Source: RGIG1995 sp045658315
Lineage (GTDB): Bacteria; Bacillota; Clostridia; Oscillospirales; CAG-272
Direction of reading: 5' to 3'
Assembly: GCA_045658315.1 (NCBI GenBank)
Contig: JAZOUV010000048.1
Span: 1 to 17,579, forward strand
Length of the DNA: 17,579 nucleotides
The translations under genes were made by a program, and so were the position numbers. Below the pieces are notes generated by a model. It saw only the letters and a list, made by a program, of their open reading frames with translations, was not told the DNA's origin and did not search any database. Below are positions 1 through 8,545 of the stretch, piece after piece. Positions within the stretch are counted from its first letter, which is position 1, and each line of letters opens with the position of its first letter.

Positions 1-96
1 AGGGTAGGTCTATGTATTTTCTGAATATTCCGATGGTACCGAAAATTATCATCGAGAGTATGAGTTGGATTTTTGCTTTGTTATCTGTTTGCTTCA
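1..96 (-). CDS. EamA/DMT-family transporter, N-terminal fragment
   Basis: Only the first 32 residues are inside the window; the gene runs off the left edge. It begins MKQTDNKAKIQLILSM and continues through IIFGTIGIFRKYIDLP. A short polar start, then a hydrophobic helix with a Gly-rich FGTIGIF turn and an aromatic/basic segment ending in LP, is typical of the first helix of EamA drug/metabolite transporters. An AAAGG ribosome binding site lies 7 bases before the ATG. The start is 11 bases after the stop of the MATE gene, so the two are probably co-transcribed. Substrate cannot be judged. The family call is inferred from a short piece. Confidence 0.55.
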
Positions 97-107
97 TATA
101 AATACCT

Positions 108-1472
108 TTATTCATTAGATGTACTTTGTTGTCTTCGGTAAAGTATTAAAAATGCTGTTAATTGCAGTCCGAAGGTGATTATCCAGGATACTATGTAAGA
201 CAAAAACAAGCAATGAGGAGTATGGAATTTCTCAATGCTGAAAATTGTATAGATCCAAAAAAGACGAATGCCGCATACGCCCAAAACTGAAATCACCATG
301 GGAGCTAAAGAAGAGCCTAAGCCTCTTAATGCCCCTGTAGTTACATCCATAAGGCCATATAGAAAATATGGGAGGCATATAAAAGACAAACGTATTAAAC
401 CGAACTTAATTGCAAGTTCTGAATCTGTTATGTATATACCCAAAAGATTTTTTCCGAAAAGGTAAAATGTTCCGCCGAAAACAATACCTGCCACAGTTAC
501 ACACAAGAGGCAAAGCCAAAAGATTTTCTTAACTCTTTTAAATTTGCGCGCCCCTGTGTTTTGTCCTATAAAATTAACGGCTGTTTGTTGGAATGCAGCC
601 AATATAACATAAACGAATCCTTCGATGTTGGCGGCAGCAGCACTACCTGCCATAAAAATATCGCCGAAGGAGTTTACAGAGGACTGAACAAGAACGTTTG
701 ATATAGAGAATAAGGAGCCTTGTATACCTGCGGGAAGCCCTATTTTTATTATTCTTAAAAGCTCATCTTTATAGAACCTTATTTCGCGAAGGATAAGTTT
801 GCATTCATCTGTTCTGTTGGAAAGTGTTATAACGACCATAATTGCCGAGAAAGCTTGAGAAACAATCGTCGAGAGGGCTACACCTGCAACATTCATATGT
901 AGAACGGTTACGAAAAAAATATTAAGCACAACATTAATCCCCCCCGCAATACTTAAAAAGATTAAGGGGCTTTTAGTGTCGCCTACAGCTCTGAGGATTG
1001 AGGCACAAAAGTTGTAAACCATACTGAATGTTATTCCGCAGAAATAAATTTTCATGTAAACGGAAGAGAGATTCAGAACGTTTTCGGGTGTACCCATCAA
1101 CTGAAGAAATGTTTTTGAAAAGAAAACGCCAACGACAGTAAGAAATGCACCGCTTGCGAGTGCGGCAGGGAGTGCTGTGTGTACAGTTCTTGTTACCGCA
1201 GTTTTATTATCACAGCCTATTCCGTGTGCAACGGCAACACCTGCACCGACCGACAATCCTAAAAAAAGATTAATGATCAGCGTTGTAATTGAGCCCGTTG
1301 CTCCAACGGCACTGACGGACACAGTTCCGCAAAACTGTCCCACGATAATAAGGTCTGCTGCATTAAACAGCACTTGCAAAACACTTGTTAAGATGATGGG
1401 GATAGTATATTTAATTATATTGGGCAATATGGGACCTTCGAGCATATTGATTGTATTTTTTTGTGTTTTCAT
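108..1472 (-). CDS. MATE family efflux transporter
   Basis: A 454-residue multidrug/toxin extrusion transporter of the inner membrane, about 12 hydrophobic helices, the usual size for the family. Family members exchange Na+ or H+ for cationic or aromatic compounds. Visible family signatures are ILRAVGDTKSPL at residues 159-170 at the end of the first half and the matching GALRGLGSS at 380-388 in the second half, plus GLPAGIQGSLFSISN near 245-259. An in-frame TTG at 1496 would add eight residues but overlaps the upstream gene and has no ribosome site. The ATG at 1472 lies 4 bases after that gene's stop and is preferred; its own ribosome site (AGG about 13 bases upstream) is weak, suggesting translational coupling. 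Substrate unknown. Confidence 0.9.
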   Translation of the reverse strand: MKTQKNTINMLEGPILPNIIKYTIPIILTSVLQVLFNAADLIIVGQFCGTVSVSAVGATGSITTLIINLFLGLSVGAGVAVAHGIGCDNKTAVTRTVHTALPAALASGAFLTVVGVFFSKTFLQLMGTPENVLNLSSVYMKIYFCGITFSMVYNFCASILRAVGDTKSPLIFLSIAGGINVVLNIFFVTVLHMNVAGVALSTIVSQAFSAIMVVITLSNRTDECKLILREIRFYKDELLRIIKIGLPAGIQGSLFSISNVLVQSSVNSFGDIFMAGSAAAANIEGFVYVILAAFQQTAVNFIGQNTGARKFKRVKKIFWLCLLCVTVAGIVFGGTFYLFGKNLLGIYITDSELAIKFGLIRLSFICLPYFLYGLMDVTTGALRGLGSSLAPMVISVLGVCGIRLFWIYTIFSIEKFHTPHCLFLSYIVSWIITFGLQLTAFLILYRRQQSTSNE

Positions 1473-1476
1473 AGTC

Positions 1477-2787
1477 TTATAAATACCTGTATTCAACCGC
1501 GTCGTTTGTAGACGATAATAATTTTATCAGATAAATTGCATAAACAATATTAACAACAAAGTCAACAACACCAAAGACGGGAATGTCATATAATATAATT
1601 GTCCTTGCAATTCCCGATACACAACAAATCATACTTATAATCAAAATGGCAATGTTGTTTTTTCTCAATTCGTCTTGCTGTCTTTTTTTCGCAAAAGATA
1701 TTGATGCAAGCTCGTCAATCGGAGAGCCTGTGTGAAAATTTATTATATGCTTAATTGATAGATACAGTGTATAGTTAAAGACAAGTAATGCAGTATATTT
1801 CAGCGTATTAGTGATAACGACATAAATAAACATATTATACGCTTCGATGTTTGTATTGATATTTATTGAAGGGAAGCTTATTGAGTAGTAACACAAAACT
1901 GCCCAAGAAATGCTCGATAAAACAAGGAGAAGAACAGATGAAATTATAAGAGGCTTGACTTTGCAGTGTTTTTTTAATATGAGTGCAGCAAGTATGAAAA
2001 ACAGAGCCCCCAAAAAATCGGGAATAACGTTGACGAGGTCAATCAAAAGATCGGTCATAAGGACTCCGCCAACCATAATAAAAATAAATCCTGTTTTAAT
2101 GCTTCTTCTTATAAAAAGACCTTTTTGGGGTAAAATTTCGGTTTTATATTTGGCAACAAGGGCGTCCATGAGCTGTTTGTCTTTTTTTATTCCCTCGAAG
2201 TATCTGACAGCATAGAAAAGCCAGAGTATACCGAGTACCCCTGTTATAAGAAAATTTGCACCTGCGAGTAAGGTTTTGTAATTTGAAATGTAAAAACCGC
2301 CTGTCAGAGAAACAATACTCGAGCTGTCGGGGTTAGAAACATAGGACAGATCGGGAACAAAGGCTAAAACTGCCTTTACAATAATAAATGCGGACGTTAA
2401 GGTCGAGAACTCGCTTTGGTTTTTAAACAAAATTGAGGCATTTGTTCTATCTCCCAAATAAACGAAACCGTTCAGCAATGTTTTGAAGGCCGGAAGTGTA
2501 TACAGAAAATCCAATATAGCAAACGTGAATGAGAATATCAGAATGTAACCGCCATCCGAATTTCCAAAGAAGGGAACGGTAAACATAAGAAAAAACTTTG
2601 CAAGATAAACGTATAACGCCTTAAAAAAAGCTCTTCTTGCATCTGCGAGTCCGGGGGTTAAGTCGGCTAATTTGTTAAGTCCTATTATAATCAGAATACA
2701 GCCTAAAAAATCCGGCAGTATATCGATTATAGTGAAATTGGGTAAAAAGAAGAAAACAAATCCGGCAATCAGAAATGAAATTCCCAC
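1477..2787 (-). CDS. Uncharacterised polytopic membrane protein with repeated PDFLG motif
   Basis: A 436-residue, very hydrophobic protein with roughly ten possible membrane segments. I do not recognise a named function. The motif PDFLG, preceded by Ile/Leu-rich sequence and followed by a helix ending in a Leu/Lys-rich turn, occurs at residues 25-29 and again at 256-260. A degenerate third copy (DIPVFGVVDF) is near 401-410. This suggests an internal duplication. Its N-terminus resembles that of the next gene upstream (2790-3407), so the two are paralogues. The start codon is GTG with a perfect AGGAGG 7 bases upstream; that ribosome site overlaps the preceding gene's stop codon, leaving a 2-base gap. 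The placement between secA and a MATE exporter suggests a membrane role but does not define one. Confidence 0.85.
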   Translation of the reverse strand: MGISFLIAGFVFFFLPNFTIIDILPDFLGCILIIIGLNKLADLTPGLADARRAFFKALYVYLAKFFLMFTVPFFGNSDGGYILIFSFTFAILDFLYTLPAFKTLLNGFVYLGDRTNASILFKNQSEFSTLTSAFIIVKAVLAFVPDLSYVSNPDSSSIVSLTGGFYISNYKTLLAGANFLITGVLGILWLFYAVRYFEGIKKDKQLMDALVAKYKTEILPQKGLFIRRSIKTGFIFIMVGGVLMTDLLIDLVNVIPDFLGALFFILAALILKKHCKVKPLIISSVLLLVLSSISWAVLCYYSISFPSININTNIEAYNMFIYVVITNTLKYTALLVFNYTLYLSIKHIINFHTGSPIDELASISFAKKRQQDELRKNNIAILIISMICCVSGIARTIILYDIPVFGVVDFVVNIVYAIYLIKLLSSTNDAVEYRYL

Positions 2788-2789
2788 CT

Positions 2790-3407
2790 TTAGTCCTCCT
2801 TAGATTTTTTAAAAAAGAAAGTATGTTCTTTTTCGGGCATATCCTCATCTCCCTCTTTGCAAATCCACATATAACACGAGAATATTATGCAAAGATTGAG
2901 AAAACGCCAAAGGGAATAATACAGAAACAGTACTAAACCGAATGAATAATTTACATTAAGATGTGTGTATGCATCCTGTATAAACGGCAATGGAATCATG
3001 AAGAAAAATGTAACTGCGTAATATACAAGCATAAGAAAAATATTTCTTTTCGCCTTTGCTTGTATGGATTTTACCTCGGTATCTTCGGCAATTTTGTATA
3101 TTGAAACAAGCAACATTATATTATATACAATAATAAGTGCTTCATAAGCATATGACCAAATTTCTTCAACACCTAAGTTTATTCCTACAACGTTAAGTAT
3201 TTGCAATACAAGGTTTAACGTACTTGCAGGAAGGAGAATGTAAAAATATTTTTTCAAATTCTCCCATCCGCAACCGTATTCGGCAAGAATTTTCACACCG
3301 AAATACGATATAATCAAGCCTATTAAATCCGGCGGTATATTCAGTGTTTCTTTGTATGGATAACTGAAGAAAAATAGATATCCGATAAATAGAAGACCAA
3401 AGCCCAT
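2790..3407 (-). CDS. Uncharacterised membrane protein, short paralogue of the downstream gene
   Basis: A 205-residue membrane protein of about five or six hydrophobic segments with a charged C-terminal tail (residues 184-205, rich in Lys and Glu). It begins MGFGLLFIGYLFFF and has PPDLIG at 25-30 followed by a helix and the turn GVKILAEYG. The order matches the first 60 residues of the neighbouring 436-residue protein (MGISFLIAGFVFFF, PDFLG, GLNKLADL). The ATG has AGGTGA about 5 bases upstream and lies 17 bases after the secA stop, so it is very likely on the secA transcript. Function is not known; the family resemblance and operon position are what the sequence supports. Confidence 0.85.
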   Translation of the reverse strand: MGFGLLFIGYLFFFSYPYKETLNIPPDLIGLIISYFGVKILAEYGCGWENLKKYFYILLPASTLNLVLQILNVVGINLGVEEIWSYAYEALIIVYNIMLLVSIYKIAEDTEVKSIQAKAKRNIFLMLVYYAVTFFFMIPLPFIQDAYTHLNVNYSFGLVLFLYYSLWRFLNLCIIFSCYMWICKEGDEDMPEKEHTFFFKKSKED

Positions 3408-3424
3408 TTTATCACCTGTTATAA

Positions 3425-6175
3425 TTATTCGTTGTTATTATCGTTGGCTCCGCAGCACTTTTTGTACTTCTTTCCGCTTCCGCAGGGACACGGATCGTTT
3501 CTGCCGATTTTTTCTCCCTTTTTTATAGGTTTTTTAACGGCTTTTTCGCCGGACGAACCGACAAAGCCTGCGTTGGTTACTTTTGCAACAGCTTCACGTT
3601 TGATTTCACGCACTCTTGGAACTACCGAAAGGATTCCCCTTGCGGTATCTTCGCATATAGATATATTCATCTCGTCAAACATATCGCCGCCTTGTATTTG
3701 ATATTCCTTGAGAGGATCACGTTGTGCGTAGGCGTGTAGTCCAACACTTCCTTTGAGGTCATCCATAGCATCAATATGATCCATCCAGTGACTGTCAACT
3801 GTTCTGAGAAGAATAACGCGTTCTACTTCTCTCATCTGTTCTGCACCAAACAATGCTTCCTTTTCGGCGTATAGTTTGTCAGCTCTTTCTTCGAGAAGGG
3901 CTATGACGGAGTCGGTGGAAAGAGTTTTTTTCTCATCATCGGATAGTATAAAGTCATCGTTTTTACAGAGAGTACCGTAGAAATATTTTTTTAGTTCATC
4001 GATATTCCACTCGTCGCGGTTATCTCCGGGCATAAATGTATTTACTGAGTTAGCGATTGTGGCGGAAATCATATTTCTTATTTTTTCTTTTAAATCAAGT
4101 CCGTCAAGCACCATTGCACGCTGCTTATAAATAACTGTACGTTGCTGATTCATTACGTCGTCGTAGTTCAAAACGTTTTTACGCCGTGTAAAGTTCTGAT
4201 CTTCGAGACGTTTTTGTGCAGATTCGATAGAATCTGATACAATCTTAACGTCGATAGGCTGATCTTCTTCGAGACCGAGTCTGTCTACTATGCCTATGAT
4301 TCTGTCACTGCCGAAAAGCCTCATCAGATCATCTTCAAACGAAATGAAGAAACGGGATTCTCCCGGGTCACCCTGACGGCCGGAACGACCTCTGAGCTGA
4401 TTGTCTATACGTCTGCTTTCGTGGCGTTCTGTACCTATTATGAAAAGTCCGCCCGCATCACATACCTTTTTTGCAAGAGGAGCGATCTCTGCTTTATGCT
4501 TTGCAAAAAGTTCCCTATAGACCTCCCTTGCATCAAGTATTTCCTGAGAAACTGAAAGGGAAGAGCCCACAGCCAAACCGACGGCTTCTTCATCGTATCC
4601 CATCTTGTACATTTCTTGTTTTGCGAGAAATTCGGGGTTGCCGCCGAGCATAATATCGGTACCACGTCCCGCCATGTTCGTGGAAATTGTTACCTTGCCG
4701 ATTTTTCCCGCATTCGCAACAATTTCAGCTTCTTTTTCGTGGTATTTTGCGTTAAGAACTGTATGTTCAATACCTTCGCGTTTAAGTCTTCTTGAAAGCT
4801 CCTCGGACTTGTCTACAGAGACAGTACCGACAAGAACCGGTTGTCCTTTTTTGTGACATTCTATAATCTGTTTAACTATCGCATCATATTTGCCTTTTGT
4901 ATTTTTGTATATTACGTCATTGTGATCTTTTCGTATCATCGGTTTATTAGTAGGAATAACAACGACGTCTAAATTATATATTTCGCGGAACTCATTTTCT
5001 TCGGTTTGAGCAGTACCTGTCATCCCCGAAAGTTTGGTATATTGTCTGAAATAGTTCTGGAAGGTTATTGTTGCGAGAGTCTTATTCTCTTTCTGAACTT
5101 GAACATGTTCTTTTGCCTCAATAGCCTGGTGTAATCCATCGGAATATCTTCTTCCGAACATAAGTCTTCCGGTAAAAGAATCAACTATAATAACCTGACC
5201 GTCCTTTAATACATAATCGACATCACGTTTCATTACACCGTGTGCTTTAATTGCCTGATTGATGTAATGAGCAAGCTCGGAGTTTTCGGGATCGGAGAGG
5301 TTTTCGATATCAAAAAACCTTTCAGCTTTTTCTACACCTGATGCTGTAAGAATAGTCGTTCTTGCCTTTTCGTCAACAATATAATCAGCGTCGATGTCAT
5401 CGGTGCTTTCTTTTTGGTCAATTTCTTTGATTCGAAATTCACGCATCCCCTTTACAAGTTTGTCTGCTTTATCATACATATCGGTTGATTTTTCGCCTTC
5501 ACCCGAAATGATAAGAGGAGTTCTTGCTTCGTCTATCAAAATGGAGTCAACCTCGTCGACAATGGCAAAATTATGACCTCTCTGGCTCATATGGTCTTTG
5601 TAAAGAACCATATTATCACGCAAATAGTCAAATCCGAATTCGTTATTTGTGCCGTAGGTTATATCACAGGAATATGCTTTTTGTTTTTCGGATTTTGTTT
5701 GGTCGTGTACTATGAGACCGGTTGTCAGTCCAAGAAAACCGTATACACGTCCCATTTCTTCAGCACCAAGCCGAGCAAGGTACTCGTTTACGGTTACTAC
5801 GTGAACACCGTTTCCCGATAGAGCGTTAAGGTATGCGGGAAGTGTGGCTACGAGAGTTTTACCTTCACCGGTTTTCATTTCCGCAATTCTTCCTTGGTGA
5901 AGAATAATACCACCCATAAGCTGAACCTTGAAAGGTCTCTTGCCGAGAACTCTTTCGTCAGCTTCTCTTACTAATGCAAATGCGTCAACCAATATGTCAT
6001 CAAGTGTTTCGCCGTTTGCGAAGCGCTCCTTGAGGGCGGGAGTGCAAGCCTTGAGCTCTTCGTCGGTCATTGCGGCGTATTTATCTGCTAAAGCTTCTAT
6101 TTTATCTACAATAGGCATGATTTTTTTGATTTGTCTATCACTGTATGTTCCGAAAATCTTATCGATAAATCCCAT
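3425..6175 (-). CDS. secA: Preprotein translocase ATPase SecA
   Basis: SecA is the motor ATPase that pushes unfolded preproteins through the SecYEG channel. The 916-residue product has every expected landmark: Walker A KTGEGKT at residues 101-107, the DEVDSILIDEARTP Walker B/DEAD segment from 207, the preprotein cross-linking region, the MAGRGTDI and GRSGRQGDPGESRF helicase motifs, and a C-terminal zinc motif C-x-C-x8-C-C at 896-908 that in other bacteria binds SecB or ribosomes. It is longer than Bacillus SecA (841) but normal for Clostridia. An ORF from further upstream adds 21 unlikely residues; I chose the ATG at 6175 (MGFIDKIFG) because AGAGGA lies 9 bases before it. First gene of a run of five minus-strand genes. 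Confidence 0.98.
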   Translation of the reverse strand: MGFIDKIFGTYSDRQIKKIMPIVDKIEALADKYAAMTDEELKACTPALKERFANGETLDDILVDAFALVREADERVLGKRPFKVQLMGGIILHQGRIAEMKTGEGKTLVATLPAYLNALSGNGVHVVTVNEYLARLGAEEMGRVYGFLGLTTGLIVHDQTKSEKQKAYSCDITYGTNNEFGFDYLRDNMVLYKDHMSQRGHNFAIVDEVDSILIDEARTPLIISGEGEKSTDMYDKADKLVKGMREFRIKEIDQKESTDDIDADYIVDEKARTTILTASGVEKAERFFDIENLSDPENSELAHYINQAIKAHGVMKRDVDYVLKDGQVIIVDSFTGRLMFGRRYSDGLHQAIEAKEHVQVQKENKTLATITFQNYFRQYTKLSGMTGTAQTEENEFREIYNLDVVVIPTNKPMIRKDHNDVIYKNTKGKYDAIVKQIIECHKKGQPVLVGTVSVDKSEELSRRLKREGIEHTVLNAKYHEKEAEIVANAGKIGKVTISTNMAGRGTDIMLGGNPEFLAKQEMYKMGYDEEAVGLAVGSSLSVSQEILDAREVYRELFAKHKAEIAPLAKKVCDAGGLFIIGTERHESRRIDNQLRGRSGRQGDPGESRFFISFEDDLMRLFGSDRIIGIVDRLGLEEDQPIDVKIVSDSIESAQKRLEDQNFTRRKNVLNYDDVMNQQRTVIYKQRAMVLDGLDLKEKIRNMISATIANSVNTFMPGDNRDEWNIDELKKYFYGTLCKNDDFILSDDEKKTLSTDSVIALLEERADKLYAEKEALFGAEQMREVERVILLRTVDSHWMDHIDAMDDLKGSVGLHAYAQRDPLKEYQIQGGDMFDEMNISICEDTARGILSVVPRVREIKREAVAKVTNAGFVGSSGEKAVKKPIKKGEKIGRNDPCPCGSGKKYKKCCGANDNNNE

Positions 6176-6217
6176 TTTAGTGTTTCCTCTTTTCGATATA
6201 TATAATAATACTATTAT

Positions 6218-6245
6218 ATTATACATTATACATTGCAAAAATCAA
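6218..6245 (-). promoter_or_regulatory. Sigma-A promoter of secA cluster
   Basis: On the minus strand, TTGATT (6240-6245) is followed after 16 bases by TATAAT (6218-6223). A second perfect TATAAT sits at 6225-6230, one base upstream of the first, but only 9 bases from the -35, so the proximal copy is the likely -10. This leaves a leader of about 35 bases before the secA ATG. Confidence 0.7.
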
Positions 6246-6277
6246 GTAATAAATTCTAAACATCATAAATTTTAAAG

Positions 6278-6316
6278 TAAAAAACAGCATATTTGCACAA
6301 AGTACAAATATGCTGT
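6278..6316 (-). terminator. Rho-independent terminator of radA transcript
   Basis: Perfect 12-bp inverted repeat, ACAGCATATTTG (6284-6295) and CAAATATGCTGT (6305-6316), with a 9-base loop. Read on the minus strand it is followed by six T residues (6279-6284). It begins 7 bases after the radA stop and insulates secA from radA. Confidence 0.9.
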
Positions 6317-6322
6317 GTTGTT

Positions 6323-7684
6323 TCAATTCAAAATCCGCAGGGCGTCAAAAATGCTTTTTACGGGTATAATTTCTATACCTTCATGTTTTATTTTTTTGTT
6401 GACGGTGTTTCTGTAGGGTATGATTATTTTTGTAAAGCCTATACGAGCCGCTTCATTTATTCTTTGTTCTATTGCGGGGATCGCACGGCATTCACCCGCA
6501 AGACCGATTTCTCCGATTGCGATTAAATCGTCGGGAAGCGGGATATCTTTTATGCTTGAAATTAACGATAATGCAGCACCGAGATCTGCGGCAGGCTCAA
6601 CTAATTTTATACCGCCGATAACGTTCATGTATACGTCATTTACGGAAAATTTTAGTCCAAGTCTTTTTTCAAGAACAGCAAGCAAAAGGTAAATTCTGTT
6701 ATAATCAAAACCGTTGACAGTTCTTTTGGGAGCAGGGAATACCGATTTGGTTGCGAGGGCTTGTATTTCTGCAATAAGAGGACGCGTTCCTTCCATAACG
6801 CAAACGGCACAATTTCCCGATACGTTTTGAGGTCTGCCCGCAAGAAGTGCTTCAGAGGGGTTCTGAACCTCGGATAGTCCTTCGCCTGTCATCTCGAAAA
6901 CACCGATTTCGTCAGTAGAGCCAAAACGGTTTTTTACTGCTCTGATTATTCTGTACACCTGACGTCTTTCACCCTCGAAATAGAGTACTGTATCAACTAT
7001 ATGCTCAAGAACTTTTGGGCCGGCAATACCGCCCTCCTTGTTAACGTGCCCAACAAGAAATACCGATATTCCTTCGTTTTTGGCGACGGATATAAAACGC
7101 ATAGCACATTCTCTTACCTGAGTTATGCTTCCCGGAGCTGAGGGGAATCTTCCGTCATAAACAGTCTGTACAGAGTCTACTATAAGAACTTCGGGGGCGA
7201 TCCTTTTTGCTTCCGCTATTATTTTGTCTATATCTGTTTCGGTCAAAATATAAAGATTATCCGAATCGACATTAAGCCTCTGTGCTCTTAATTTAAGTTG
7301 ACCTCTTGATTCTTCACCTGAAATATACAAAACTTTTTTGTTTTGCCCCAAGGCGGATGAAATTTGCAAAAGAAGTGTAGATTTTCCTATTCCGGGCTCA
7401 CCTGAAAGCAACACTACAGACCCATGGACAAGGCCGCCGCCGAGAACTCTGTCGAGTTCACTCATGCCTGTTTCGCTTCTCATATAATTGGGCAATTCAA
7501 GCTCAGCTACTTTTTCTGCTTTATTATTGTAATCGTTGGGGATAAGTTTGGAGGAGGTTTTTTGTTCGGGGATTATTTCCTGTTCTTCCATAGTATCCCA
7601 AGATTTACATAGAGAGCATTGACCTATCCATTTGGAGGATTTATAACCGCATTCTGTGCAAATGTACACACTTTTCTTTGCCAT
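6323..7684 (-). CDS. radA: DNA repair protein RadA/Sms
   Basis: RadA is a RecA-like ATPase that drives branch migration during recombinational repair and transformation. The 453-residue product is full length. It has an N-terminal C4 zinc finger (C9, C12, C23, C26), Walker A GEPGIGKS at 95-102, Walker B LIVD at 167-170, the RadA-specific KNRFG at 251-255, and a C-terminal Lon-protease-like domain from about 285 (with the VNGFDYNR and IGEIGLAGECR segments) that acts as a scaffold. The ATG has an AAAGGA site about 9 bases upstream. The stop of the upstream amidase gene is 47 bases away and I see no terminator between them, so they probably share a transcript, which ends at the hairpin 6278-6316. 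Confidence 0.97.
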   Translation of the reverse strand: MAKKSVYICTECGYKSSKWIGQCSLCKSWDTMEEQEIIPEQKTSSKLIPNDYNNKAEKVAELELPNYMRSETGMSELDRVLGGGLVHGSVVLLSGEPGIGKSTLLLQISSALGQNKKVLYISGEESRGQLKLRAQRLNVDSDNLYILTETDIDKIIAEAKRIAPEVLIVDSVQTVYDGRFPSAPGSITQVRECAMRFISVAKNEGISVFLVGHVNKEGGIAGPKVLEHIVDTVLYFEGERRQVYRIIRAVKNRFGSTDEIGVFEMTGEGLSEVQNPSEALLAGRPQNVSGNCAVCVMEGTRPLIAEIQALATKSVFPAPKRTVNGFDYNRIYLLLAVLEKRLGLKFSVNDVYMNVIGGIKLVEPAADLGAALSLISSIKDIPLPDDLIAIGEIGLAGECRAIPAIEQRINEAARIGFTKIIIPYRNTVNKKIKHEGIEIIPVKSIFDALRILN

Positions 7685-7731
7685 AATTCTACATCCTTTT
7701 TCGGTGTTTGATATTTTAATAATTTATTTTA

Positions 7732-8466
7732 TCACATTTTATTCAAAAATTCAATAACCGAAGAATAAATAACTACCGCCAATTCCTTTCTGTATGTTTC
7801 GTTCTTCAGTAGGTCACATTCCTGAGGATTTGATAAGAAGCCGCATTCAACAAGAACTGCCGGAATATTTATGTTGTGCAACAGATATATATTTGACCCT
7901 GCTGCTTTGATTTCTCTTTTGTTTTCTTTTTGTTGGAATGTTTGAGCGTTTTTTTGAATGTGATTTGCAAGTTCTTGGCTAAGAGTATTGTTTTTTGAAT
8001 AAAAGACCTGCATTCCGGAATATTTTTCCTGAGAAAACTTGTTCATATGTATACTTATAAAAATTGCATTTTGGTTTTCGTTTGCTATATTTAATCTTTC
8101 TCTGAGATCTTGCATTTTTTTGCTGCCTTCGGCAGAAGTGTAGAGCATCGTGTCATCCGATCTTGTGTATACAACGGAATAACCGCTGTTTTCGAGAAGC
8201 TTTCCGAGATTTAATGCTACCGATAAATTCAAATCCTTTTCCTTAGTACCGTCAGCGGCGGGTGCACCGCCGTCCTCGCCGCCATGTCCGGCATCTATTA
8301 TTACGGTTGTTTTGGGCGGGGGTATCCAAACGTTTTTATTATTTTTTCTGTTGTCGAAATAATTAAAAATACCGCAAAGCAATAGAGCGGTTAGTGATAA
8401 TACAATTGAAAAAATGCATATCTTTATAATTATAATTCCGCTTCTGTCCATTTCGTTTTTTTGCAT
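7732..8466 (-). CDS. N-acetylmuramoyl-L-alanine amidase, CwlD-like, membrane-anchored
   Basis: Amidase_3 family zinc enzyme that cleaves the bond between muramic acid and the peptide in peptidoglycan. The 244-residue product has one N-terminal membrane helix (about 10-33) and an external catalytic domain from about 53. Zinc ligands are readable as H61 in DAGHGG, E76 in KEKDLN and H140 in SIHMN; the catalytic glutamate is E207 in VECGFLSNP. Single-domain architecture, size and the TRSDD and YLLHN segments resemble CwlD, which makes muramic-delta-lactam in spore cortex. That role is inferred, since no spore genes are in view. The ATG at 8466 has AGGTGG 7 bases upstream; the ATG at 8490 lacks a ribosome site. 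Confidence 0.88.
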   Translation of the reverse strand: MQKNEMDRSGIIIIKICIFSIVLSLTALLLCGIFNYFDNRKNNKNVWIPPPKTTVIIDAGHGGEDGGAPAADGTKEKDLNLSVALNLGKLLENSGYSVVYTRSDDTMLYTSAEGSKKMQDLRERLNIANENQNAIFISIHMNKFSQEKYSGMQVFYSKNNTLSQELANHIQKNAQTFQQKENKREIKAAGSNIYLLHNINIPAVLVECGFLSNPQECDLLKNETYRKELAVVIYSSVIEFLNKM

Positions 8467-8545
8467 AGAAAAACCACCTGTCTTAAACATATTGATTTAG
8501 TAAAATATATGCATAAGACAAGCGGTATAATACCATTATTTTTTG

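Noticed and set aside
5928..6275. Plus-strand 115-codon frame across the secA start
   Set aside because: It is antisense to the SecA N-terminus and its promoter; no ribosome site or plausible domain.
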